A stretch of 64,000 nucleotides of DNA, taken from contig NZ_BMMD01000008.1 of NCBI RefSeq assembly GCF_014645655.1, positions 62,001 through 126,000 of the forward strand, given 5' to 3'. The DNA is from Agromyces bauzanensis (GTDB lineage: Bacteria > Actinomycetota > Actinomycetes > Actinomycetales > Microbacteriaceae). The stretch's first letter is position 1. Each line of letters starts with the position of its first letter. Both the position numbers and the translations under genes were made by a program. The notes beneath the pieces were generated by a model. It was not told the DNA's origin. It saw nothing but the letters and a program-made list of their open reading frames with translations, and ran no database searches. This document shows, in pieces, positions 23,759 through 33,047 of this stretch.

Positions 23759-25375
23759 CTAGCGGCGGGACTCGGCGGCCACCTGCTCGGCCTGCGTCAG
23801 CACGCCGCGCAGGCTCTCGAAGTACCCAGCGACCGCATCGCGCTCGATCTTGATCTGCGACAGGCGGTCCTCCGCGTCGGCGACGAGGGCACGGGTGCGC
23901 TCCTCGGCGTCGGCGATGAGCTTGCGCGCCTGGTCGTGCGCGGCCGAGATGCGTTCGCGCGCCTCTTCGTCGGCGCGGTCGCGAACCGCTGCGATCTCGC
24001 TGCGCACCTTCGTCTCGAGTCGCTCGGCCTCGGCGCGGCTCCCGGCCGTGTGGGCCACGGCCTCGGCCAGCTCGGCGTTGGCGTCGTCGAGGAACTTCTG
24101 CGTCTGCGCGGCGGCCTCCTGGTGCGCCGTGAGCAACTCCTGCTCGGCCTCGTCGCGCTTGCGGGTGAGCTCGGCCTCGAGGTCGAGGTGGGCCTTCTCG
24201 ATCTCGCGTCGCATGCGGTTGACCTCGTGCGTGGTCTTCTTGCGCATGGAGGTCAGCTGGTTGTCGAGGTCGATGCGGGCCTGCTCGGCCTCCGCTTCGA
24301 AGTCGGCGCGGGCCTGCTCCTGCTCGAGCGCGAGGTCGGCGCGCATCTGGTCGAGGTCGGCGGCGTGCTTGGCGCGGATGCGCTCCAGCTCGTGCTGCAG
24401 CTTGAGGCGCGCGGCCTCCGCCTCGCGGTCGCGGTCGACCTTGGCCTGCTCCTTCTGCTGCGCGAGTTCCGCACGGCTGGCCTCGAGCTGGTGGTCGAGA
24501 TCGGTGCGGGCCTGCTCGAGCTCGTGCACGAGGGCCGCGCGGCGCTCGGCGATCTCGGCGTCGATGCCGGCGCGGGCCTCGGTGGTCTCCCGCTCCAGGT
24601 CGAGACGCGCCTGCTCGGTCTCACGGGCCAGGTCGATGCGGGCCTGCTCGGTCTCCTTGGCGAGCTCGGCGCGCGCCCGGTCGAGCTCGATGGCGACCTC
24701 GGCTCGCGTCTGCTCGGTCTCCTGTGCGAGTCCGGCTGCCGTGGCGCGGGCGTCATTGGCCTCGGTGTTCGCCGCGACCAGGATCTCCGAGGCCTTGCGC
24801 TCGGCCGACGCGACGGTGGCCGCCGCCTCGCGCTTCGCGCTCGACCGCAGTTCGGCCGACTCGGTCGCCACTGCGCCGCGGATCGCGGCGGCGTCGCGGG
24901 CGGCCTCCTGGCGGAGCTGCTCGCTCGCCTCGTGCGCGCGGGAGACCATGTCGTCGGCTTCGGCACGGGCGTTCTCGAGCACGCGGTTCGCCTGGGCGCG
25001 GGCCTCGCTGAGCGACCGCTCGGCGACCTCGTGCGCGTCGGAGCGCATGAGGTGCGCCTCGTCCTCGGCGGCGCGGCGGAGCTTCTCGGCGTCGATGTCC
25101 GCCTGCGCGATGAGGCGGGTCGACTGCTCCTCGGCGACGCGGAGGGTGTTCTCGAGCTTGGTGCCGAGGCCGGAGAACGTGGGGCTCCCGACCTCCTCGA
25201 GTTCAGCCGTCAGCTCCTCGATGCGGGCATGGAGGCGCTTGGTCTCCTTCGCCTGCTCGGCGAGCTGGTTGTTCGCGTTGATGATGTCGCGTCGGAGCCC
25301 ATTGATGCTCTTGTCGACCTCGTCCTTGTCGTATCCGCGGAACACCTGCGTGAACTCGGTCTCTTCGACGGCCAT
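23759..25375 (-). CDS. Long coiled-coil protein with N-terminal DivIVA domain
   Basis: The first 60 residues contain the DivIVA motif (FTQVFRGYDKDEVDKSINGL), then more than 400 residues of coiled coil with heptads rich in Ala, Glu, Arg and repeated blocks of the type EQARxDLxxE (for example ETEQARIDLARETEQARLDL). It resembles scaffold proteins of polar growth (Wag31, Scy, FilP), but the exact class is open. GGAGGAAG lies right before the ATG at 25375. An upstream reading through 26227 is a shadow of the next gene. Length is 538 aa. Confidence 0.82.
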   Translation of the reverse strand: MAVEETEFTQVFRGYDKDEVDKSINGLRRDIINANNQLAEQAKETKRLHARIEELTAELEEVGSPTFSGLGTKLENTLRVAEEQSTRLIAQADIDAEKLRRAAEDEAHLMRSDAHEVAERSLSEARAQANRVLENARAEADDMVSRAHEASEQLRQEAARDAAAIRGAVATESAELRSSAKREAAATVASAERKASEILVAANTEANDARATAAGLAQETEQTRAEVAIELDRARAELAKETEQARIDLARETEQARLDLERETTEARAGIDAEIAERRAALVHELEQARTDLDHQLEASRAELAQQKEQAKVDRDREAEAARLKLQHELERIRAKHAADLDQMRADLALEQEQARADFEAEAEQARIDLDNQLTSMRKKTTHEVNRMRREIEKAHLDLEAELTRKRDEAEQELLTAHQEAAAQTQKFLDDANAELAEAVAHTAGSRAEAERLETKVRSEIAAVRDRADEEARERISAAHDQARKLIADAEERTRALVADAEDRLSQIKIERDAVAGYFESLRGVLTQAEQVAAESRR

Positions 25376-25555
25376 TCTTCCTCCGGGCTCGGTCCCGCGT
25401 TCGTGGGGGCTCATGCGGGATGTGTCGATTGTACGGGCACGGAGGGCCGCGCGTGCACGCTGCCCACAGGCTGTGGTTAGGAGACTCCCAGACACCGCCG
25501 GTAGTGTGGAATGTCTTTGTTCGAAGCCGCCATCGGCGGCACCGGAGGTTTGTTC

Positions 25556-27436
25556 GTGCGCTTTGCTCTCGCCATCGTGGCCTTCGTGGCCGCGGCCGTG
25601 ATGATCGGGTTCGGCATCGCCCAGCGCACCGTCTACCTCGACCCCGATCGGGTGACGCTCTCCAGCGAACTCGAGGGGCAGGCGGCCTACGTCGTCGTCG
25701 AGCCCGATGCGCTCGGCGCGCATTCCGGCAAGCAGACGCTGACGGTGTCGGGCTCCGAGACGGTGTTCATGGCCTACGGCCGCGCCTCCGACGTCGAGGC
25801 CTGGCTCGGCGACGAGCCGTACGTGGCCGTGCGCTACGACGCCGAGGCGGAGGAATTCGCGAGTGAGGTCGTGACGACCGCGGCCGTGGACGACGACGGC
25901 ACGACCGCCACCGCGACGCCGACCACGCCGACCACGCCGCCCGCGACCCCCGAGGCGGAGGCCGCGCCCGACCCGGCCGCATCCCCGGCCGGATCGGATC
26001 TCTGGCTCGACGAGTTCACCGACGAGCGATCCCTGACGACCACGATCGACGTGCCCGATGGCATCTCGGTACTGCTCGCGAGCGACGGCGCGGCGCCGGC
26101 GCCGACCGATCTCACCGTCTCGTGGCCGCTCGACAACTCCACGCCGATGGCCGGCCCGCTCATCGCCGGCGGTGCCCTCGTGTTCCTGGTCGGCACCGCC
26201 CTGCTCATCGCTGGCTTCATGCACCACCGCCGCTCACGCGGCCCGCGCCGCAACCTGCCGGGCGGTCGGCGTGGCAAGCTCCCCAGCGCACCCAAGCCGC
26301 CGTCGATCCGGCGCAGCCAGGTGACGGGCGGGAACCGTCGCGCCATCGGCCGGGCGAGGCGTATCGCCATCGTGCCGTTGATCGCCGTGCCGGCCATCGC
26401 GCTGACGGCCTGTTCCCCCGACTACTGGCCGAGCTTCGATCAGGCGCCCGCGTCGACCGCCCCGGCGACGACGTCGACACCCGCGCCGACGGACGCGCCA
26501 GCCGAAGACGAGGAAGCGGTCATGGAGCCCGCCGTCACCGTGCAGCAGATGGAGCGCATCATGCGCCGGGTCGCGGTCTTCACGACCGAGGTCGACGGGG
26601 CCCGCGACGCGTCGGCCGTCGAACAGCGGTTCACGGGTCCCGCCCTTGAGGCACGACTTGCCAACTACACGATCCGTGGCGCGCTGCCGGACCATGCCGC
26701 GCCCGTGGCCGTGCCGGCCTCGCCGCTCACGCTGACCCTGCCGCAGCAGGTCGCCGGATGGCCGACGAGCGGACGCACCGTGCTCACCATCGCACAGAAC
26801 TCCGACCCGACGATCGCGCCGACGGCGCTCGTGCTCCAGCAGGCCACGCCGCGCGACAACTACAAGATCGTCTACGCGATGTCGCTCGCGCCCGACGCCG
26901 ACGTGCCCGAGGTGGCGCCTGCATCCATCGGAGCACCGCTCATCTCGCCCGAGTTCAAGGGCCTCGTGCTTCCGCCCGGCCAGGTCGCCGCGGCGTACGC
27001 CGACGTGCTGCTGAAGGGCGAGGCATCCGAGTCCTACCCCCTCTTCGAGACCGAGGGCGACATGCTGCAGCAGCAGCTGGGCGTCGCCGGTCAGCAGGCG
27101 GCCGACGCCGACCTCCCCGAGACGGCCGACATCGCGTTCTCGAACGCGGTCGGCGACACGCCCACCGTGGCGCTCGCGACGAACGACTCTGGTGCCCTCG
27201 TGACCGTCTCGATCGAGCAGACCGAGAACGTCACGCCGAACGACGGCGGTACGATCGGCTTCCAGGAGGGCGCCCCGGGCGCCGCCCTCTCGGGCTTCAC
27301 CGAGAAGAGCGCGAAGGGCGTGCAGCGCGTCATCGGCGTGCAACTGCTGTTCTACGTGCCGAGCGTCGGCTCGGAGGAGAAGATCCGACTTCTCGGCTGG
27401 TCCGAGAACCTGATCGCAGCATCGGAGGTACCGTGA
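25556..27436 (+). CDS. Membrane protein fused to a lipoprotein-like domain
   Basis: I do not know a named family; similar genes are conserved in Microbacteriaceae. The protein has an N-terminal helix (residues 3-25), an external domain with a Thr/Pro-rich linker, a second helix at about 198-222, a basic linker of about 45 residues and a third hydrophobic stretch that ends in a lipobox-like L-T-A-C at Cys286. The remaining 340 residues look extracytoplasmic. GGAGG seven bases before GTG 25556 fixes the start; TAGTGT (25500-25505) is a likely -10 box. It overlaps the next gene by four bases. Confidence 0.75.
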   Translation: MRFALAIVAFVAAAVMIGFGIAQRTVYLDPDRVTLSSELEGQAAYVVVEPDALGAHSGKQTLTVSGSETVFMAYGRASDVEAWLGDEPYVAVRYDAEAEEFASEVVTTAAVDDDGTTATATPTTPTTPPATPEAEAAPDPAASPAGSDLWLDEFTDERSLTTTIDVPDGISVLLASDGAAPAPTDLTVSWPLDNSTPMAGPLIAGGALVFLVGTALLIAGFMHHRRSRGPRRNLPGGRRGKLPSAPKPPSIRRSQVTGGNRRAIGRARRIAIVPLIAVPAIALTACSPDYWPSFDQAPASTAPATTSTPAPTDAPAEDEEAVMEPAVTVQQMERIMRRVAVFTTEVDGARDASAVEQRFTGPALEARLANYTIRGALPDHAAPVAVPASPLTLTLPQQVAGWPTSGRTVLTIAQNSDPTIAPTALVLQQATPRDNYKIVYAMSLAPDADVPEVAPASIGAPLISPEFKGLVLPPGQVAAAYADVLLKGEASESYPLFETEGDMLQQQLGVAGQQAADADLPETADIAFSNAVGDTPTVALATNDSGALVTVSIEQTENVTPNDGGTIGFQEGAPGAALSGFTEKSAKGVQRVIGVQLLFYVPSVGSEEKIRLLGWSENLIAASEVP

Positions 27437-28380
27437 CCGATCCCACACCGCCGAGTGGCCTGCGCGGAGCCGTCGACCTCTCCGCGCTCGTGCAGCGACA
27501 GCAGCAGCCCCAGCAGGCACAACCGGCGCAGCGTCCGGGGAACGGCGACGCCGTCGTGTTCGAGACGGATGATGCGGCGTTCGGCTCCGCGCTCGAGCTC
27601 TCGCGCAGCGTTCCGGTTGTCGTCGTGCTGTGGGCGTCGTGGAGCGAGCAGTCGACGCAGCTCGTCGCCACGCTCGAGCGGCTCGTGCGTGAACGTGAGG
27701 GGCGTATCGTGCTCGCCGCTGCCGACGCCGATCGCAGCCCGCAACTCGTGCAGGCCTTCCAGGCCCAGGGCATCCCCACGGTGGTCGCCGTGGTGGCCGG
27801 CCAGCCCGTGCCGTTGTTCGCCGGTATCCAGCCCGACGAGGTGATCGAGCAGGTGTTCGACGAGCTGCTCGAACTCGGCGCCCAGCACGGCGTGTCCGGT
27901 CGCGTCGAGTCGGGCGCTGCCGAGGGCGGCGCCGAGGTGGACTCGGCCGAACGCGCAGAGCCGCCGCTGCCGCCACTCCACCAGGAGGCGTACGACGCGA
28001 TCGACCGCGGCGACTACGAGGCAGCGGCATCCGCGTACCGCACGGCGATCGCGCAGGACCCGCGCGACGCGCTCGCGGTGGCGGGCCTCGCCCAGGTCAA
28101 CCTGCTCGCGCGCCTGCAGGGCAAGACGCTCGACGAGATCCGGAGTGCCGTGGCATCCGCCCCCGAGGACCTCGACGCGCAGCTCGACGTGGCCGACCTC
28201 GACCTCTCGGGCGGTCACGTGGACGACGCGTTCGACCGGCTCCTCACGCTGTTCCCGAAGCTCGACACCGACGGCAGGAAGCGCGTGCGCGAGCGCCTCG
28301 TCGAGTTCTTCGAGGTGGCCGGCCCCGAGGACGCGCGGGTCGGCGCCGCCCGTCGCCGGCTCACGAACCTGCTGTACTGA
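27433..28380 (+). CDS. Thioredoxin-like TPR protein (YbbN/CnoX-like), without active-site cysteines
   Basis: The first part (residues 43-150) has the thioredoxin fold: VVVLWASWSEQSTQLVATLE, then DADRSPQLVQAFQAQGIPTV with the cis-Pro. The usual WCxxC is replaced by WASWSEQ, so no redox activity is expected; YbbN-type proteins act as chaperone-like holdases. The C-terminal half is a TPR array (YDAIDRGDYEAAASAYRTAI and GLAQVNLLAR). Length is 315 aa. The GTG overlaps the stop of the preceding gene and has GGAGG upstream. Confidence 0.85.
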   Translation: MTDPTPPSGLRGAVDLSALVQRQQQPQQAQPAQRPGNGDAVVFETDDAAFGSALELSRSVPVVVVLWASWSEQSTQLVATLERLVREREGRIVLAAADADRSPQLVQAFQAQGIPTVVAVVAGQPVPLFAGIQPDEVIEQVFDELLELGAQHGVSGRVESGAAEGGAEVDSAERAEPPLPPLHQEAYDAIDRGDYEAAASAYRTAIAQDPRDALAVAGLAQVNLLARLQGKTLDEIRSAVASAPEDLDAQLDVADLDLSGGHVDDAFDRLLTLFPKLDTDGRKRVRERLVEFFEVAGPEDARVGAARRRLTNLLY

Positions 28381-28410
28381 TCGGTATCGAAGGGCGAGGG
28401 ATGCCGCCCC

Positions 28411-30654
28411 TCAGCCTCCGGGCGTGAACCACACGGCCGCGAGCGGCGGCAGGGTGAACGTGCCCGACGCGGGGCGGCCCGCCCACGGGGCATCCGTCGC
28501 GTCGATCCCGCCGAGGTTGCCGACGCCCGAACCGCCGAACTCCACGGCGTCCGAGTTCAGCACCTCGCGCCAACGCCCGGCCGACGGGAGCCCGAGCCGG
28601 AAGCCGTCGTGCGGGCGACCCGCGAAATTCACGACGCAGAGGAGCGGCCGCCGTTCGCGGTCGTACCGCAGGAACGCGACGACGTTCTCGGCCGCGGCGC
28701 CGCCCTCGACCCATTCGAAGCCCGCGGCGTCGTCGTCGAGCTGCCAGAGCGCCGTGATCGACCGGTAGGTGCGGTTCAGTGCGCCCACGAACTCTGCGAG
28801 CTGCCGGTGGCTGGGCTGGTCGAGGATCCACCAGTCGAGCCCGCGCTCCTCGCTCCACTCGCTGAGCTGCCCGAACTCCTGCCCCATGAACAGCAGTTGT
28901 TTGCCGGGATGTGCCCACATGTACGCGAGGTAGGCGCGGGTGTTCGCGAGTTGCTGCCAGTGGTCGCCCGGCATCTTGCGCAGCAGCGACCCCTTGCCGT
29001 GCACGACCTCGTCGTGGCTGATGGGCAGCACGAAGTGCTCGCTGAACGCGTACAGGAACGAGAACGTCAGGTCGTGGTGGTGGTGCGAGCGGTACATCGG
29101 GTCCTTCTGGATGTACTGCAGCGTGTCGTGCATCCAGCCCATGTTCCACTTGAAGCCGAAGCCGAGCCCGCCCGAGCTCGTCGGTGCGGTCACGCCGGGC
29201 CAGCTCGTCGACTCCTCGGCGATCATGACGATGCCGGGGTTGCGCTTGTAGGCCGTCGCGGTGGCCTCCTGCAGGAATCCGATCGCCTCGAGGTGCTCGC
29301 GACCGCCGTGGATGTTCGGCAGCCACTCGCCGTCCTCGCGCGAGTAGTCGAGGTAGAGCATCGATGCCACGGCGTCGACGCGCAGGCCGTCGACGTGCAT
29401 CTCCTCGAGCCAGAACAGCGCGTTCGCGACGAGGAAGTTGCGCACGCGCGGGTTGCCGTAGTCGAAGACGAGCGTGCCCCAGCCCTTCTGCTCGCCGCGC
29501 CGCGGGTCGGGATGCTCGTAGAGGGGCTCGCCGTCGAAGCGCGCGAGCGCCCAGTCGTCCTTCGGGAAGTGGCCGGGCACCCAGTCCATGATCACGCCGA
29601 TGCCGGCCCGGTGCAGCCGGTCGATGAGGTGTTTCAGGTCGTCGGGGCTGCCGAAGCGGCTGGTCACGGCGAAGTAGCCGGTCACCTGGTAGCCCCACGA
29701 GCCGCCGAACGGATGCTCCGCCAGCGGCATGAACTCCACGTGCGTGTAGCCCAGCCAGTCGAGGTACTCGATGAGTTCGTCGGCGATGTCGCGGTAGCCC
29801 CTGCCGGGCCGCCACGATCCGAGGTGGAGCTCGTAGATGCTCATCGGCAGCTCGTGCGCGTTCGCGTGCGCCCGCCGCGACATCCACTCGTCGTCGCCCC
29901 AAGCGTGCGAACTGGTGCTCACGACCGAGGCGGTGGCCGGTGCGACCTCGGCCTGGCGGGCCATGGGGTCGGCCTTCATGACCCAGTCGCCCGAGCCCGT
30001 GAGGAGTTCGAACTTGTAGATCGTGCCGGGCGGCAGGTCGGGCACGAACAGCTCCCACACGCCCGTGCCGCCCATGCTGCGCATGGCGTGCCCGGCGCCG
30101 TCCCAGCGATTGAACTCGCCGACGACGCGCGCCGCGCGAGCGTGCGGTGCCCACACGGTGAAGCCCGTGCCGCGCACGCCGCCGCCCGCGCCCCAGTGCT
30201 CACGGTGGTGGGCGCCGAGCACGTGCCAGAGCTCCTCGTGCCGGCCCTCGCCGATGAGGTGCAGGTCGAGGTCGCCGATCGTGGGGGCGAATCGGTAGGG
30301 GTCGTCGCTCGTCCACTCGTCGTCGCCGTAGCGCGCGCGCACCCGGTAGCCCGTCGGCCCGAAGTCGCCCGCGCCCGCCCAGACGCCGTACCCGATGTGG
30401 CCTAGCGGCACGATGCGGCCGTCGTCGAGGAGCGCCTCGACGGCGTCGGCGAGCGGTCGGCGGGCGCGGATCACGGTGTGCGCGCCCGGCGTGCCGGCCA
30501 CGTCGAACCCGTGCTGGCCCAGCACGGAGTGCGGGTCGGAGTGCCGGCCCCCGGCGACGGCCGCGAGCACGTCGCCGTGCACCTGCGGGCCGGTGCGGGG
30601 CATCCGCTGCGGCCCCCGGTCAGGCTTCCGCTCACGCGGCTTCCGGTCAGGCAT
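28411..30654 (-). CDS. glgB: 1,4-alpha-glucan branching enzyme
   Basis: GlgB makes alpha-1,6 branches in glycogen. The 747-residue protein has the N-terminal CBM48/N1 domains (SVLGQHGFDV and YRFAPTIGDLDLHLIGEGRH), then the GH13 barrel with YELHLGSWRPG, DWVPGHFPKDDWAL (region I), DGLRVDAVASMLYLDYSRED with the nucleophile Asp (region II), IAEESTSWPGVT with the acid (region III) and PISHDEVVHGKGSLL (region IV). Its start overlaps the glgE stop by eight bases, so both are expressed together and act on the same glucan. Confidence 0.96.
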   Translation of the reverse strand: MPDRKPRERKPDRGPQRMPRTGPQVHGDVLAAVAGGRHSDPHSVLGQHGFDVAGTPGAHTVIRARRPLADAVEALLDDGRIVPLGHIGYGVWAGAGDFGPTGYRVRARYGDDEWTSDDPYRFAPTIGDLDLHLIGEGRHEELWHVLGAHHREHWGAGGGVRGTGFTVWAPHARAARVVGEFNRWDGAGHAMRSMGGTGVWELFVPDLPPGTIYKFELLTGSGDWVMKADPMARQAEVAPATASVVSTSSHAWGDDEWMSRRAHANAHELPMSIYELHLGSWRPGRGYRDIADELIEYLDWLGYTHVEFMPLAEHPFGGSWGYQVTGYFAVTSRFGSPDDLKHLIDRLHRAGIGVIMDWVPGHFPKDDWALARFDGEPLYEHPDPRRGEQKGWGTLVFDYGNPRVRNFLVANALFWLEEMHVDGLRVDAVASMLYLDYSREDGEWLPNIHGGREHLEAIGFLQEATATAYKRNPGIVMIAEESTSWPGVTAPTSSGGLGFGFKWNMGWMHDTLQYIQKDPMYRSHHHHDLTFSFLYAFSEHFVLPISHDEVVHGKGSLLRKMPGDHWQQLANTRAYLAYMWAHPGKQLLFMGQEFGQLSEWSEERGLDWWILDQPSHRQLAEFVGALNRTYRSITALWQLDDDAAGFEWVEGGAAAENVVAFLRYDRERRPLLCVVNFAGRPHDGFRLGLPSAGRWREVLNSDAVEFGGSGVGNLGGIDATDAPWAGRPASGTFTLPPLAAVWFTPGG

Positions 30655-32668
30655 CTGCGCCTCGCACGACGTTCAGCACGTGCGCGGGCTGCGTGAACGC
30701 GTCGAGGCGCACGTAGTTGGCGGCGCCCCAGGTCCAGCGGTCGCCGGTCACGAGGTCGGCGACCTCGAAGCGGGCGCCCGGTTCGAGGCCGATGGCGGCG
30801 AGGTCGAGGTGCACGGTGGTCTCCCTGACGGAGTGGGGGTCGACGTTGGCGACGACGATGATGGTGTCGTCCACGCCGCTGGCGGTGAAGCGCCCCTCGA
30901 GGTGCTTAGAGTAGACGAGCACGGCGTCGTCTTCGCTCGCGTGGATGCTGAGGTTGCGCAACTGCCCGAGGGCCGGGTGATCGGTGCGGATGCGGTTCAG
31001 GATGCCGAGGTAGAGCGCGAGCGAGCGGCCCTCGCGCTCGGCCGCGGCGAAGTCGCGCGGCTTGTACTCGTACTTCTCGTTGTCGATGGCCTCCTCTGCG
31101 CCCGGCCGCGCGACCGATTCGAAGAGCTCGAACCCCGAGTACACGCCCCAGGTCGGCGCCGCGGTCGCCGCGATGGTCGCGCGCACCGTGAACGCGGCGG
31201 GACCGCCGAACTGCAGGTACTCGCTGAGGATGTCGGGCGTGTTCACGAACAGGTTCGGCCGCATGAAGTCGGCCGTCTCCTGCGAGACGCTCGTGAGGAA
31301 CTCCTCGAGCTCGGCCTTGGTGTTGCGCCACGTGAAGTACGAATACGACTGCTGGAAGCCCACCATCGCGAGGGCGCGCATCATCGCCGGCCGCGTGAAC
31401 GCCTCGGCGAGGAAGACGATGTCGGGGTCGGTGGCGTTGATGTCGCCGATGAGCCGCTCCCAGAACGCGAGCGGCTTGGTGTGCGGGTTGTCGACTCGGA
31501 AGATGCGCACACCCTGCTTCATCCAGTGCCGCACGATGCGCGTGACCTCGACGACGAGGCCCTCGAAGTCCTCGTCGAAGTTGATCGGGTAGATGTCCTG
31601 GTACTTCTTCGGCGGGTTCTCGGCGTAGCGGATGGTGCCGTCGGGCAGTTGCGTGAACCATTCCGGATGTTCCGTAACCCACGGGTGATCGGGCGAGGCC
31701 TGCAGCGCGAGGTCGAGCGCGATCTCGATGCCGAGGCCGGCGGCGTGCCGCACGAAGGCACGGAAGTCGGCGAGCGAGCCGAGGTCGGGATGCACCGCGT
31801 CGTGGCCGCCGGGGGTGCCGTCGCGCATCGGCCCGCCGATGGCCCACGGCGAACCGGGATCCTGGGGGCCGGGGTCGGAGGTGTTGTTGCGCCCCTTGCG
31901 GTTCGTGACGCCGATCGGGTGGATGGGCGGCAGGTATACGACGTCGAAGCCCATGGCGGCGACGCCGTCGAGTCGCCGGGCGGCCGTGCGGAACGAGCCG
32001 CTGCGCCAGCGGCCGTCCTTGAACCGCCGTGCTCCCTCGGATCGCGGGAAGAACTCGTACCAGGAACCGACGCCCGCCCGGCGCCGCTCGACGAGGATCT
32101 CGTGCTCGGGGGAGTCGGTCGCGAGCCGCATGAGCGGGCGCGGGCCGAACTCGTCGAAGCTGGAGTCGTCGATGAGGGCGCGGCGGTCGGTGATGGATGC
32201 CCCGTCATCGCGGAGGGCGCCAGCGAGCGTCGTGAGCTGCTCCCGCACGGCGCGGGTGCGGGATGTCTCGGCCGCGGCCCGCTCGAGGAGCCGCGCGCCG
32301 ATCTCGAACATCAGCTCGACGTCGACGCCCGCGTCGATCTTGAGCGCGGCGTCGTGACGCCACGTGGCCACCTCATCGTCGAAGCCCGTGACGTGCCAGC
32401 GCCAGACGCCCTGCTCGTCGAGGAGTGCCTTGGCCTCCCAGCGGTCGGTGCCGGCCGCCAGCGGAGACATCCGCTCGCTGATGGCGCTGCCCGACGGGCT
32501 CGTGAGCACCAGCATGGCGCCCACCATGTCGTGCCCCTCGCGGAAGACCGTGGCGCGAAAGGGCACGACCTCGCCCTCATAGGCCTTGGGTCTCCATCGA
32601 CCGTCGGGGAGGGCGGGGGTGACCCGGGTCACCGGGATCCGGCCGGCCAGCACTGCATTGGTCGTCAC
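30647..32668 (-). CDS. glgE: Alpha-1,4-glucan:maltose-1-phosphate maltosyltransferase
   Basis: GlgE extends alpha-glucan with maltosyl units from maltose-1-phosphate, the committed step of the GlgE pathway in actinobacteria. Hallmarks are PPIHPIGVTNRKGRNN, LDLALQASPDHPWVTEHPEW, the nucleophile Asp393 in FRVDNPHTKP and the acid Glu422 in FLAEAFTRP; as I recall, the Streptomyces enzyme has them one position later. GTG 32668 is the start: TACGGT lies six bases upstream on its strand, and the preceding open frame has no homology. Length is 673 aa. It is followed by glgB and is divergent from glgP. TreS and Pep2 are not in the window. Confidence 0.94.
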   Translation of the reverse strand: MTTNAVLAGRIPVTRVTPALPDGRWRPKAYEGEVVPFRATVFREGHDMVGAMLVLTSPSGSAISERMSPLAAGTDRWEAKALLDEQGVWRWHVTGFDDEVATWRHDAALKIDAGVDVELMFEIGARLLERAAAETSRTRAVREQLTTLAGALRDDGASITDRRALIDDSSFDEFGPRPLMRLATDSPEHEILVERRRAGVGSWYEFFPRSEGARRFKDGRWRSGSFRTAARRLDGVAAMGFDVVYLPPIHPIGVTNRKGRNNTSDPGPQDPGSPWAIGGPMRDGTPGGHDAVHPDLGSLADFRAFVRHAAGLGIEIALDLALQASPDHPWVTEHPEWFTQLPDGTIRYAENPPKKYQDIYPINFDEDFEGLVVEVTRIVRHWMKQGVRIFRVDNPHTKPLAFWERLIGDINATDPDIVFLAEAFTRPAMMRALAMVGFQQSYSYFTWRNTKAELEEFLTSVSQETADFMRPNLFVNTPDILSEYLQFGGPAAFTVRATIAATAAPTWGVYSGFELFESVARPGAEEAIDNEKYEYKPRDFAAAEREGRSLALYLGILNRIRTDHPALGQLRNLSIHASEDDAVLVYSKHLEGRFTASGVDDTIIVVANVDPHSVRETTVHLDLAAIGLEPGARFEVADLVTGDRWTWGAANYVRLDAFTQPAHVLNVVRGADA

Positions 32669-32674
32669 GCTCCG

Positions 32675-32680
32675 ACCGTA
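32675..32680 (-). promoter_or_regulatory. -10 box of a probable leaderless glgE promoter
   Basis: On the minus strand TACGGT is followed by six bases and the GTG start at 32668. Confidence 0.5.
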
Positions 32681-33034
32681 GCGCGGATCGGTCGCTTCCG
32701 TGCGGAGCGCCCGGCACCCCTCTGCGATCTGAGGAGATACCGTCGACTGAGGACGATTCGGCGCCGGACGAGCCTCGATCGGCCGAGAACCCTCATTCCC
32801 CGCACGAGACAGCACGACGCCGGCGGCTCACGGCCAGAGGATGCTCGGATCAAGCCCGCGTGCCGCGGGTCAGGCCCGCGCGGATCCAGCGGGGCGCCCG
32901 TCGCGACGGGATGCCGCACCGACACCGAGCGCCGCGAGGCCGCCGCCGGCCCGGAGCCGGCAGGGGCGGATGCCCCGAAGCCGGCGTCGCGGCATCCGGA
33001 ACCCGACGTTCACACGTTCGTCACGAGTCCGCCT

Positions 33035-33040
33035 TAGGGT
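33035..33040 (+). promoter_or_regulatory. -10 box of a probable leaderless glgP promoter
   Basis: TAGGGT with seven bases to GTG 33048. An earlier in-frame GTG at 33039 overlaps the box and is therefore not the start. Confidence 0.5.
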
Positions 33041-33047
33041 GAAACCC

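Larger units (their letters stand above)
32669..33047. other. Divergent intergenic region between glgE and glgP
   Basis: These 379 bases hold the two outward promoters and a perfect 14-bp palindrome CCCGTCGCGACGGG (32897-32910). The rest is GC-rich without an ORF that I would support; short readings through it are in-frame extensions of the two genes. Confidence 0.6.

Noticed and set aside
23759-25375. Two long plus-strand frames (583 and 514 codons) across the coiled-coil gene
   Set aside because: Their Ser/Arg/Ala or Leu/Gly repeat text is the mirror of the heptad repeats on the minus strand.
25376-26227. N-terminal extension of the coiled-coil protein on the minus strand
   Set aside because: It is antisense to the membrane/lipoprotein gene; GGAGGAAG before ATG 25375 and the DivIVA motif define the start.
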